Under the pieces are notes generated by a model. The model was not told where the DNA came from, did no database searches, and worked only from the letters and a program-made list of their open reading frames with translations. From Alphaproteobacteria bacterium (GTDB taxonomy: Bacteria; Pseudomonadota; Alphaproteobacteria; Rickettsiales; RI-342), in contig JADZBT010000127.1 of NCBI GenBank assembly GCA_020851915.1, forward strand, positions 1-12,015: DNA of 12,015 nt. Direction: 5' to 3'. Positions 6,169 to 12,015 of the stretch are shown here, one piece after another. A program made the translations under genes and the position numbers. The first letter of the stretch is position 1. Each line of letters starts with the position of its first letter.

Positions 6169-7230
6169 CTACGCCGCCTGACGGAGATCGTGGAACAGGT
6201 TCAATACCACCTGCCTGCGTTCGAGGTGCAGGTGGTCGGCCTTATCCCACAGCGCTGCGGATTTTTCCCACAAATCCAGCCAATAATCAAGCGGGCTGGC
6301 ATCGAGGAGGCGCAGGATCACGGCATTCTCGCCTTCGGTGACCTCTTCGGCGGCCACCTGCCCCGTGCCCCCGGCGGAGATGATCTTCCCCAGCAGGCGG
6401 CGGAACAGCTCGCCCAGCACGCGCCATGCGGCATCGGCATTCTTGCGCGCGAAGGTTTCCGAGTACGCATAGAGCGCTCCGGCATCCATGACCGGGAAAC
6501 GCTCCAGCAGCGCGATCATCTGCGCGTATATCTCGACACTGTCGGCGGCGTGAAGCTCCAGCGCACGCCCGGGCGAACCCTCGGAGAGGTGGAATAATGC
6601 CCGCCGCTCCTGCGAGGTGACGTCCGGCAGCGCATGCGAGATCGCCTTGCCGAAATCCTGCTCGCTCAGCGGGTGGAGCGGTAATATCCGGCAGCGCGAA
6701 CGGATGGTGGGCAACAGACCACCCGGCGCATGCGACACCAGAAATATCACCGCGCGCGCAGGCGGCTCTTCCAACACGTTGAGTATCGCGTTGGACGAGG
6801 CCGCGTTCATCTCATCGACGCTATCGACCACCACCACACGCCAGCTGCTTTCGGCGGGCGTATTGCCCATGAGCTGCGGCAACTTACGCGCGTCATCCAC
6901 CAGGATTACGGTCTTGTCTTCCGGTTTTTTAAGCGCGAGAAAGTCCGAATGACTGCCCTGCATCACGCGGCGGAACACGGGATGGTCCGCGCCCGGCATC
7001 TCGCCCGGCTTGGGGCGCTCAGAGGCGATAGTGCTGGTATGCGCCAGAATGTAGCGCGCCATGCGGTAGGCCAGCGTCGCCTTGCCGATGCCGCGCGGCC
7101 CGGTGAGAAGCCACGCATGGGCCAGCCGCTGCTGACGGAATTGCGACAGCAATGACTCCTCAGCGGCCTCGTGGCCGAAGAGGACGGTGTTCTCACAGGG
7201 CTGCAATAAGTGATCCTGTTCTTTTGCCAT
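6169..7230 (-). CDS. holB: DNA polymerase III subunit delta'
   Basis: This 353-residue AAA+ protein is the delta' stator of the clamp-loader complex, which opens the beta clamp and loads it on primed DNA. Seen in sequence: the P-loop-like GPRGIGKAT (44-52), the Walker-B-like VVVVDSVDEMN (132-142), NVLEEPP (151-157), and the sensor-1 region LPTIRSRC (173-180). The four-cysteine zinc module that follows the P-loop in E. coli delta' is absent; the insert at about 63-90 has no cysteine. This is the form I expect in alphaproteobacteria. The start overlaps the tmk stop by one base (TAATG), with AGGTG 6 nt upstream, indicating translational coupling. The tmk-holB pairing is common in bacteria and supports the assignment over other AAA+ clamp-loader paralogues such as DnaX. 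Confidence 0.95.
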   Translation of the reverse strand: MAKEQDHLLQPCENTVLFGHEAAEESLLSQFRQQRLAHAWLLTGPRGIGKATLAYRMARYILAHTSTIASERPKPGEMPGADHPVFRRVMQGSHSDFLALKKPEDKTVILVDDARKLPQLMGNTPAESSWRVVVVDSVDEMNAASSNAILNVLEEPPARAVIFLVSHAPGGLLPTIRSRCRILPLHPLSEQDFGKAISHALPDVTSQERRALFHLSEGSPGRALELHAADSVEIYAQMIALLERFPVMDAGALYAYSETFARKNADAAWRVLGELFRRLLGKIISAGGTGQVAAEEVTEGENAVILRLLDASPLDYWLDLWEKSAALWDKADHLHLERRQVVLNLFHDLRQAA

Positions 7231-7865
7231 TACCGCACCTGCAATCGCTCAGAAATGGTTTTCCGAAGCTGGGCCTGCACCTCATCCACTGCCCCACGCG
7301 CATCCACTACGGCACAGCGTTCGGGCTCCGCCTTGGCAATGGTGAGGAATCCTTCGCGCAGACGTTCGTGGAACCCCATGTCCATATTCTCGAAACGATC
7401 CTGATCGCGGCCCGTCACGCGGCGCGCGCGATCCAGCCCCGTAGCGACGTCGATGTCCAGCACCAGCGTGAGGTCGGGCGCAAAACCGCCGATGGCGGTC
7501 GTGTACAATGTGGTCACAATATGCCTGTCGAGCCGATGGCCGTATCCCTGATAGGCCATGGTCGAATCGGCAAAGCGATCGCATACCACCCATGCGCCTC
7601 GCGCCATCGCAGGTTTGATGACCTTCTCCACATGGTCGCGGCGCGCGGCGGTGAACAGCAGCACCTCGGTGACGCCATCCCACTTCTGCGCTTCACCCTG
7701 AAGCAGCAAGGCACGGATGGCCTCCGCGCCCGGAGTGCCGCCCGGCTCGCGGGTCTGCACTACGTCTATGTGCTTGGTGCGGAGCCACTCGGCCAACAAG
7801 CGCGATTGGGTGCTCTTACCGCAGCCCTCACCGCCTTCCAGCGTGATGAAGCGGCCCGCAAGCAT
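7230..7865 (-). CDS. tmk: Thymidylate kinase (dTMP kinase)
   Basis: This 211-residue kinase phosphorylates dTMP to dTDP with ATP, the last step shared by de novo and salvage dTTP synthesis. The P-loop is EGGEGCGKST (10-19), followed by the dTMP-binding REPGGT (39-44), the DRF motif (96-98) and YQGYG (105-109). The lid segment RRVTGRDQDRFE (148-159) carries the arginines, and the P-loop lacks one, which makes it a type II (E. coli-like) enzyme. The length is normal. The gene begins 3 bp after the dacA stop, with only a weak AGGG close to the ATG, so reinitiation from dacA is likely. Its stop overlaps the holB start by one base. Confidence 0.97.
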   Translation of the reverse strand: MLAGRFITLEGGEGCGKSTQSRLLAEWLRTKHIDVVQTREPGGTPGAEAIRALLLQGEAQKWDGVTEVLLFTAARRDHVEKVIKPAMARGAWVVCDRFADSTMAYQGYGHRLDRHIVTTLYTTAIGGFAPDLTLVLDIDVATGLDRARRVTGRDQDRFENMDMGFHERLREGFLTIAKAEPERCAVVDARGAVDEVQAQLRKTISERLQVR

Positions 7866-7868
7866 GCC

Positions 7869-9017
7869 CTACTTGCCGCCCAGCCAATGCCCCAGTACCG
7901 GCAGTATGCGCTGCGGCCCGAGCAGCGACTCAACGGCCTTCCCGGCGGTCAGAGGCACTTCCATCACCGGCATATCGGGTATCTCGATGGACAACGTGGC
8001 TATCTGCATGCCCTCGGTGATAGGAGCCGGGATGGGATTATTGTATTTCAGCTTCAGCACGATGTCGCGCTTGGCCGAACGCGGAAAGCTGAGGGCGATG
8101 TCCTTGGTCGCGATGAGAGGCACTTGCGCGTCCTTCCCCATCCACACGTCCGCATAGTCGAGTATCTCACCTGCGCGGAGCAACGTCTGGCTCTCGAAAT
8201 TCTGGAAGCCGTATTGCAGCAGCTTGCGGGATTCCTCTTCGCGCGCCTTGGGCGATTCCAGCCCGTTCACCACCAGTATCAGGCGCTGTTCGCCGCGCTT
8301 GGCGGAGATGGCGATACCGTATCCGCCGTCTTCCGTGTGGCCGGTCTTCAGGCCGTCAACGCCCAGATCGGAACCCAGCAACGGGTTACGATTCTGCTGC
8401 GTGATATTGTTATAGGTGAATTCCCGTTCGGCGAAGTATTTATAATATTCCGGAAAATCCTCGATGAGGTGTTCCGACAGAATGGCAAGATCGCGTGCGG
8501 TCATCACATGGTTGGGATCCGGCCATCCGGTGGAATTGACGAAATGGCTGCCCGTCAATCCGAGCTTCACCGCATCCTTGTTCATCTGCTCGGCGAACAC
8601 TTCTTCGCTGCCCGACAGGCCCTCAGCCAGCACGACGCAGGCATCGTTGCCGGATTGTACGATGATCCCCTGCAGAAGATCCTCGACGCTGACCTTGCTG
8701 TTGAGCGCCACGAAAGTTTTGGAACCGCCCATCCGCCACGCTTTCTCACTCACCGGAAATTCGTCGGTCAGCTTCAGCGAACCCTGCTTCAGGCGATCGA
8801 ACGCCACGTGGAGCGTCATCAGCTTGCTCATCGAGGACGGCGTCATGGTATCGTCGGCGTTCTTCTGGAACAGCACCGTATGCGTCGCCGCATCGAGGAG
8901 TATCGCCTGCTTCGCCTCGGTATCGAAGGCCTGCGCCGGAGCCATCGACGTCAGGGCCACCATCACGAATGCGGCAATAAAACTCATCATAATGCGGAGT
9001 GGCATGATCTTCGGCAT
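7869..9017 (-). CDS. dacA: D-alanyl-D-alanine carboxypeptidase, PBP5/6 type (peptidase S11)
   Basis: This 382-residue penicillin-binding protein trims the terminal D-alanine from pentapeptide side chains, limiting cross-linking in the periplasm. A signal peptide runs to about residue 30 (AQA-F cleavage). The three penicillin-interacting motifs are intact: SMSK with nucleophile S62 and K65, SGN at 122-124, and KTG at 224-226. A C-terminal beta-rich domain (about 280-360) is followed by a short amphipathic tail (LGPQRILPVLGHWLGGK) that could anchor the enzyme to the inner membrane, as in PBP5. The start is uncertain: the ATG at 9017 has AGG directly against it, while the in-frame ATG at 9005 (residue 5) has AGGA 11 nt upstream; both give a good signal peptide. 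It follows rlpA by 33 bp and precedes tmk by 3 bp. The dacA symbol is by family; dacC would be equally defensible. Confidence 0.94.
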   Translation of the reverse strand: MPKIMPLRIMMSFIAAFVMVALTSMAPAQAFDTEAKQAILLDAATHTVLFQKNADDTMTPSSMSKLMTLHVAFDRLKQGSLKLTDEFPVSEKAWRMGGSKTFVALNSKVSVEDLLQGIIVQSGNDACVVLAEGLSGSEEVFAEQMNKDAVKLGLTGSHFVNSTGWPDPNHVMTARDLAILSEHLIEDFPEYYKYFAEREFTYNNITQQNRNPLLGSDLGVDGLKTGHTEDGGYGIAISAKRGEQRLILVVNGLESPKAREEESRKLLQYGFQNFESQTLLRAGEILDYADVWMGKDAQVPLIATKDIALSFPRSAKRDIVLKLKYNNPIPAPITEGMQIATLSIEIPDMPVMEVPLTAGKAVESLLGPQRILPVLGHWLGGK

Positions 9018-9050
9018 CCTGTGTAAGAATTAGCGGTTAGACGGCAATCA

Positions 9051-10220
9051 TCAGTTCGACACGATACGGGCGCCCGGGAATCCGAGGCTTACCATTTCCG
9101 TCCGTATGGCCTCCGCGTCCGTATGGGTCTGCAACGGCCCGACGCGCACACGATAAAGCGTTTTGGCAGCGACCTCAACAGGAATAATCTCCGCGCCGCC
9201 AAGGCCCGCGAGCTGATCCACCGCCTTGTCGGCGTTCTGGCGGACACCGAATGCGCCGGCCTGAACGAATACCCCGTCGTCTGCCCGCGCGGGCGCAGCC
9301 TCAGGACGGGAAAGCGTGCCGGAATCCGATGCCATCGCTACCGGAACCGCTGCCGGAGCTGCCGCCGGAGCCACCAAGGGCTGCGGTTCTCCGCCGGAGG
9401 TATCGGTGTAATTGACCGCGTTGGTGTCGATCCAGCCATGGGTGTGCATCTCCTTCTCCATGTCCTCGGCGCTTCGCGCCGCGTCGCTGGCCACCGCCGA
9501 GGAGATCGTCGTCGCCGACAGATCGGCCACCTGTATCCCTGCCCCGCCAGTGTCAGACGCCCCCTGCTCGAATGCCGGAGCATTCCGCGCGATCAGCCCC
9601 ATTGGTTCGGGCGGACTGGACGGAGTGAGGTCAGACGACATCACCGGGCTGGCGGTCGATGCCGCATAGGTGGTGGTATCCACATCCTTGCCCGGCGCTA
9701 TGCCCAGACTCGCCCAATGCTCTTTGGTTTCCTTGTCGAGATATTCCACGTTCACCTTGGCCGTGCCCGTGCCCACGATCCCCAGCAATTCAGCAGAGCG
9801 ATGCGACAGGTCGATGATGCGATCATCCACGAACGGCCCACGGTCGTTGACGCGCACGATCAGCGAGCGGCCATTCTCCCTGTTGGTAACACGCACCAGG
9901 CTGGGCAACGGCAGCGTCTTATGCGCGGCGGTGATGTCCTCCTGATCGTATACCTCGCCGTTCGCCGTGTATTTGCCGTGGAAGCCCGGCCCATACCACG
10001 AGGCAAGGCCGTTCTCGTCGTAATCCGGATCGTAGGACGGGGTATACCATTGGCCATCCACCTTGTAGGGATTGCCTACCTTGACCTCTTTGGGAAGGTT
10101 ATGCTCATTGTCCCGGAACATGCGCTTCAGCATGTGCGACGCCAGCTCCGTCGTGGTGCATGCCGTCTGCGTCGCCAGAACGGCCCCAAGTACCAGTATC
10201 AACCTGAAATAGCGGTGCAT
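9051..10220 (-). CDS. rlpA: RlpA family septal ring lytic transglycosylase lipoprotein with SPOR domain
   Basis: RlpA proteins cleave denuded glycan strands at the division septum (shown in Pseudomonas). The protein has 389 residues: a signal peptide with candidate lipid cysteine C21 (QTAC, where Q at -3 is atypical for a lipobox); a double-psi beta-barrel catalytic domain at about 70-160 with GLASWYGPGFHGKYTANGE (71-89), RVNDRGPF (123-130) and DLSHRSAELLGI; an Ala/Pro/Ser-rich linker at about 180-315; and a C-terminal SPOR domain (316-389, FVQAGAF at 318-324, YRVRVGPL at 356-363) that binds denuded septal peptidoglycan. The start at 10220 is chosen because the signal peptide begins there and AGGA lies 6 nt upstream; an in-frame ATG at 10298 would lie deep inside mltB. 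It starts 8 bp after mltB, so the two are almost surely cotranscribed. Confidence 0.94.
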   Translation of the reverse strand: MHRYFRLILVLGAVLATQTACTTTELASHMLKRMFRDNEHNLPKEVKVGNPYKVDGQWYTPSYDPDYDENGLASWYGPGFHGKYTANGEVYDQEDITAAHKTLPLPSLVRVTNRENGRSLIVRVNDRGPFVDDRIIDLSHRSAELLGIVGTGTAKVNVEYLDKETKEHWASLGIAPGKDVDTTTYAASTASPVMSSDLTPSSPPEPMGLIARNAPAFEQGASDTGGAGIQVADLSATTISSAVASDAARSAEDMEKEMHTHGWIDTNAVNYTDTSGGEPQPLVAPAAAPAAVPVAMASDSGTLSRPEAAPARADDGVFVQAGAFGVRQNADKAVDQLAGLGGAEIIPVEVAAKTLYRVRVGPLQTHTDAEAIRTEMVSLGFPGARIVSN

Positions 10221-10226
10221 CTCGTG

Positions 10227-10230
10227 TCCT
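10227..10230 (-). promoter_or_regulatory. Ribosome binding site deciding the rlpA start
   Basis: AGGA on the minus strand lies 6 nt before the ATG at 10220 and overlaps the mltB stop codon (10229-10231). It supports the lipoprotein start over the longer in-frame option at 10298. Confidence 0.65.
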
Positions 10231-11224
10231 ATCCTTTGGATGCGATATGGTCGGCCAGCAGGCCGACCGCCGTTGCGAAATATGTCGAGCGGTTCCACTT
10301 GAGCAGAACGCGGTAATTGTCGTACGCCAGATATGCGCGATCCGTTTTATTGTCCGGCAGCACCACGGTGGCCTTCAGCCCGGCATGCTGCGGCAGTGCC
10401 GCGCCGTCCCACTGGCGAACCCCCATGACCTGCCATTCCGCAAGCGTTTTTGCGGTTTTGGATTCAACGAGTTTCTTATCGAAGTGAGAGGGAAGCTTCA
10501 CGCGGCGACCCCAGTTCGTATCCTCATCCCAGCCTGAAGCGGAAAGATAGTGCGCGATGGAGGCGAAAATATCCTCCTGCGTGTTCCAGATGTCCTTGCG
10601 GCCATCGCCGTTGTGATCGACCGCGAAACGCTGGAAGCTGCTCGGCATGAACTGGCATTGCCCCATCGCGCCCGCCCAGGAACCGTTCATGTCCTCAAAC
10701 GCGATGTGCCCGGCGTCGATGATGGCGAGCGACTGCATCAGCTCGCTGCGGAAGAACTCGCCGCGACGCCCGTCATAAGCCAGCGTCGCCAGCGACCATG
10801 GCACGGGGTAACTGCCCATATTCTTGCCGTAATTCGTTTCGATGCCCCACAGCGCGACGATGAAGCGCGGCTGCACGCCATACTCAGCGCCGATCCGCTC
10901 CAGCATCCCGCGATGCGCGGCCAGCAGTTCGCGCCCCTCGTTGATACGGGCGGGAGATAACAGGCGGGTGACATATTTTTCGAAGGATTTGGTGCGCTCC
11001 GGCTGGGCACGATCCAGCTCGACGATGCGCGGGATAGGCGTGAAATCCGCCAGCGCGGTTTCCAGCGTGCGGTGAGAGATGCCCTTCTCGCGGGCCTCAG
11101 AAAAAAATTCGCGTTTCCATAATGCCAACTGTGGATCGCCCGCGATGCCCCCGGCGCAGGCCGACAACAGCAACAGCATCGCGCTTGCCAGTACGGGAAA
11201 GAATATGTTACGCCGCGTCATCAC
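10229..11224 (-). CDS. mltB: Membrane-bound lytic murein transglycosylase B family lipoprotein
   Basis: This 331-residue enzyme cleaves the MurNAc-GlcNAc bond of peptidoglycan, forming 1,6-anhydroMurNAc ends. The signal peptide ends in the good lipobox LSAC, with lipid cysteine C23. The SLT family 3 domain includes the catalytic glutamate E129 in WGIETNYG, and the typical GAMGQCQFMPSSF (185-197). The EF-hand-like segment DHNGDGRKDIW (203-213) matches the calcium-binding loop known from E. coli Slt35/MltB. A C-terminal helical region ends at ADHIASKG. The length fits the family. No ideal Shine-Dalgarno sequence is seen; GGGAG lies about 13 nt upstream of ATG 11224, and a second ATG follows at once. 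The gene heads the tight series mltB-rlpA-dacA-tmk-holB-metG-tatD. Confidence 0.95.
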   Translation of the reverse strand: MMTRRNIFFPVLASAMLLLLSACAGGIAGDPQLALWKREFFSEAREKGISHRTLETALADFTPIPRIVELDRAQPERTKSFEKYVTRLLSPARINEGRELLAAHRGMLERIGAEYGVQPRFIVALWGIETNYGKNMGSYPVPWSLATLAYDGRRGEFFRSELMQSLAIIDAGHIAFEDMNGSWAGAMGQCQFMPSSFQRFAVDHNGDGRKDIWNTQEDIFASIAHYLSASGWDEDTNWGRRVKLPSHFDKKLVESKTAKTLAEWQVMGVRQWDGAALPQHAGLKATVVLPDNKTDRAYLAYDNYRVLLKWNRSTYFATAVGLLADHIASKG

Positions 11225-11269
11225 GCCGTATCCGCTCCCTGTGGATATTTACGGATAATTTACCTATTG

Positions 11270-11299
11270 AATATAGGGCGTACGGAGGCGGAAAGTCTA
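11270..11299 (-). promoter_or_regulatory. Candidate promoter for the mltB-led operon
   Basis: In the 82-bp tatB-mltB gap the minus strand shows TAGACT (11294-11299, four of six matches to the -35 consensus), an 18-bp spacer and TATATT (11270-11275, five of six to the -10). The predicted start near 11263 would leave a leader of about 40 nt before mltB. The gap holds no clear terminator, so read-through from tatAB remains possible. Confidence 0.35.
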
Positions 11300-11306
11300 G
11301 GGTGCA

Positions 11307-11645
11307 TCAGGAAATAGGCCGTGGATTGTCACCCGATGGTGACATATCCGCCGCGATTGGCTCCACAGGTGGCGTCTTTTTGAGATCCCGCAGGTCGTCG
11401 AGATCGTAGACACGGTGCGGGTTGCCCGCATCGTCCAGTATGTAGCGGGCCTCTTCCGGCGCTCCCGCAGAGGCATCGCCGCCCAACGCGTATATCTCAT
11501 CCATAAAGTTGTGGCCGGCGGCACGCGCCTTGCGTACCCACCCACCAACGCTACGCAATACCGTGGGGAGCTCCTTCGGGCCGATGGCGATCAGCGCGAC
11601 CAGCGCCACCACGGCGGTTTCCGACCATGAGAGATCACTGAACAT
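11307..11645 (-). CDS. tatB: Sec-independent protein translocase subunit TatB
   Basis: This 112-residue protein should form, with TatC, the receptor for twin-arginine signal peptides on folded export substrates at the inner membrane. It has the standard layout: an N-terminal membrane helix (about 8-22) with the conserved acidic residue E9 near its start, the hinge IGPKELP (21-27), an amphipathic helix to about 55, then a variable hydrophilic tail. The order tatA-tatB and the IGPKELP form distinguish TatB from TatA. It starts 5 bp after the tatA stop, without a clear Shine-Dalgarno sequence, so translation is probably coupled to tatA. Unusually, tatC does not follow; the next gene is mltB. Confidence 0.93.
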   Translation of the reverse strand: MFSDLSWSETAVVALVALIAIGPKELPTVLRSVGGWVRKARAAGHNFMDEIYALGGDASAGAPEEARYILDDAGNPHRVYDLDDLRDLKKTPPVEPIAADMSPSGDNPRPIS

Positions 11646-11650
11646 AAGAA

Positions 11651-11827
11651 CTACGATTCGTCTTTTTTGCTGACGTCCGCGCCGTCGCTCTTCTCGTCCT
11701 TCATGCCGGCCTTGAAGCTGCGGATACCCTTGCCGAGATCCCCCATCACCTGCGGCAGCTTCCCGGCGCCGAACAGGATCAGCACCACCAGCAGCACCAG
11801 CATTATATGTCCAAAGCTTGGAATCAT
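11651..11827 (-). CDS. tatA: Sec-independent protein translocase subunit TatA
   Basis: This 58-residue protein is the pore- or thinning-forming subunit of the twin-arginine translocase, recruited in many copies when TatBC binds a substrate. A short membrane helix (about 5-20) ends in the diagnostic FGAGKLP hinge (19-25), followed by the amphipathic helix with [14 protein letters not shown] (29-42) and a charged, Lys/Asp-rich tail. It is on the short side of the family but complete. The start at 11827 is set by the Shine-Dalgarno AGGAG 6 nt upstream and by the family N-terminus. The frame stays open to an ATG at 11950, but that extension would overlap the upstream gene and has no TatA-like sequence. 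It probably shares a transcript with tatB. Confidence 0.95.
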   Translation of the reverse strand: MIPSFGHIMLVLLVVLILFGAGKLPQVMGDLGKGIRSFKAGMKDEKSDGADVSKKDES

Positions 11828-11833
11828 CCTATT

Positions 11834-11838
11834 CTCCT
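11834..11838 (-). promoter_or_regulatory. Ribosome binding site deciding the tatA start
   Basis: AGGAG on the minus strand lies 6 nt before the ATG at 11827, the best Shine-Dalgarno match among the genes here. It fixes the start of the 58-residue TatA and argues against the longer frame that opens at 11950. Confidence 0.75.
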
Positions 11839-11906
11839 GATTTATCGGGTCGGGCGCATGATTGCCCAGTTTGGGCGCGCAGGCAAGGAGGAAATCGGCT
11901 GGAGCA

Positions 11907-12015
11907 TCAGTCGGAAAGCTTTTTCCCACCGCTGTCGTAAGTGATCTCACGCGAGGTCGATTTCAGCACTTTCCCTGAACTTCCGGACGAAACCGGGGCC
12001 GGCGGCGTCACAGCC
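11907..12015 (-). CDS. C-terminal end of an unidentified protein (partial, runs off the window)
   Basis: On the minus strand one frame stays open from the window edge for 35 codons to a TGA at 11907-11909, 79 bp before tatA. The other two minus frames meet stops here. The visible tail is a Pro/Ser/Gly/Ala-rich stretch ([14 protein letters not shown]) followed by a basic, polar end ([21 protein letters not shown]). It has no recognisable domain. In many alphaproteobacteria scpB, encoding a segregation and condensation protein, lies just upstream of tatA, so scpB is the synteny-based guess; a variable disordered tail would fit but does not prove it. Codon use is GC-rich at third positions, like the neighbouring genes. 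Confidence 0.5.
   Translation of the reverse strand, partial: AVTPPAPVSSGSSGKVLKSTSREITYDSGGKKLSD

Noticed and set aside
4807..6597. A plus-strand frame of 596 codons antisense to metG and part of holB
   Set aside because: Same reasoning: it crosses two well-identified genes and its composition is typical of a shadow frame.
7152..9026. A plus-strand frame of 624 codons open across tmk and dacA
   Set aside because: It is antisense to two genes with complete catalytic motifs, has no recognisable domain, is Arg/His-rich, and is explained by GC-biased codon use leaving the antisense frame free of stops.
10221..10298. A 26-codon N-terminal extension of rlpA
   Set aside because: It would start within mltB and put a hydrophilic Arg/Gly-rich segment before a clear signal peptide; the ATG at 10220 has a proper Shine-Dalgarno sequence.
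3797..11827. A functional link between tatD and the tatAB genes in the same window
   Set aside because: TatD is a nuclease-family hydrolase not needed for twin-arginine export, and tatD here belongs to the metG-holB block, eight genes away from tatB.
11864..11876. Small hairpin GCCCA-GTT-TGGGC between the partial gene and tatA
   Set aside because: The stem is only 5 bp with no U-tract, too weak to call a terminator.
11828..11950. A 41-codon N-terminal extension of tatA
   Set aside because: It overlaps the upstream partial gene, lacks TatA-like sequence and is contradicted by the strong AGGAG 6 nt before the internal ATG.

Overview
The window looks like ordinary core chromosome of an alphaproteobacterium, with moderately high GC content and strong GC bias at third codon positions. 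The lineage call is an inference. It rests on the block mltB-rlpA-dacA-tmk-holB-metG-tatD-PhnP-like hydrolase, whose later part (carboxypeptidase, tmk, holB, metG, tatD, MBL hydrolase) is a familiar order in that class. It also rests on a KISKS-type MetG, a delta' subunit without zinc cysteines, and a GTCATCC...GGAATGAC palindromic intergenic repeat of a kind common in alphaproteobacterial genomes. No phage, insertion sequence, CRISPR array, tRNA or rRNA was seen.

Layout from left to right. Positions 3-22 hold a perfect 20-bp palindrome containing TGTTTCACGTGAAACA, which matches the chromosomal parS (ParB-binding) consensus; this suggests the locus lies in the origin-proximal part of the chromosome. 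It abuts the stop codon of sdaA (minus strand, iron-sulfur L-serine deaminase). A 50-bp intergenic region with two overlapping divergent promoter candidates separates sdaA from a plus-strand PLP-dependent group II decarboxylase of unknown substrate. The decarboxylase converges on, and overlaps by its stop codon, the end of a long minus-strand gene series.

That series, read right to left in the window, starts with tatA and tatB (twin-arginine export). tatC is not next to them. After an 82-bp gap with a possible promoter come mltB and rlpA (lytic transglycosylase lipoproteins), dacA (D,D-carboxypeptidase), tmk, holB, metG, tatD and a PhnP-like metallo-hydrolase. From mltB to tatD the genes are packed with gaps of at most 33 bp, and with TAATG stop/start overlaps at tmk/holB and metG/tatD, so they probably form one operon. 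The only larger break is between tatD and the hydrolase, where a 68-bp palindromic element sits between two 10-bp direct repeats. The right edge holds the last 35 codons of an unidentified minus-strand gene upstream of tatA; synteny would suggest scpB, but the tail itself is not diagnostic.

Functionally the operon joins peptidoglycan remodelling (MltB, RlpA with SPOR domain, DacA) with DNA precursor supply and replication (Tmk, HolB), translation (MetG) and two metal-dependent hydrolases. I found no convincing new biological system. The points most worth following up are the parS site, the divergent promoter arrangement, the missing tatC, and the apparent insertion of the palindromic element.
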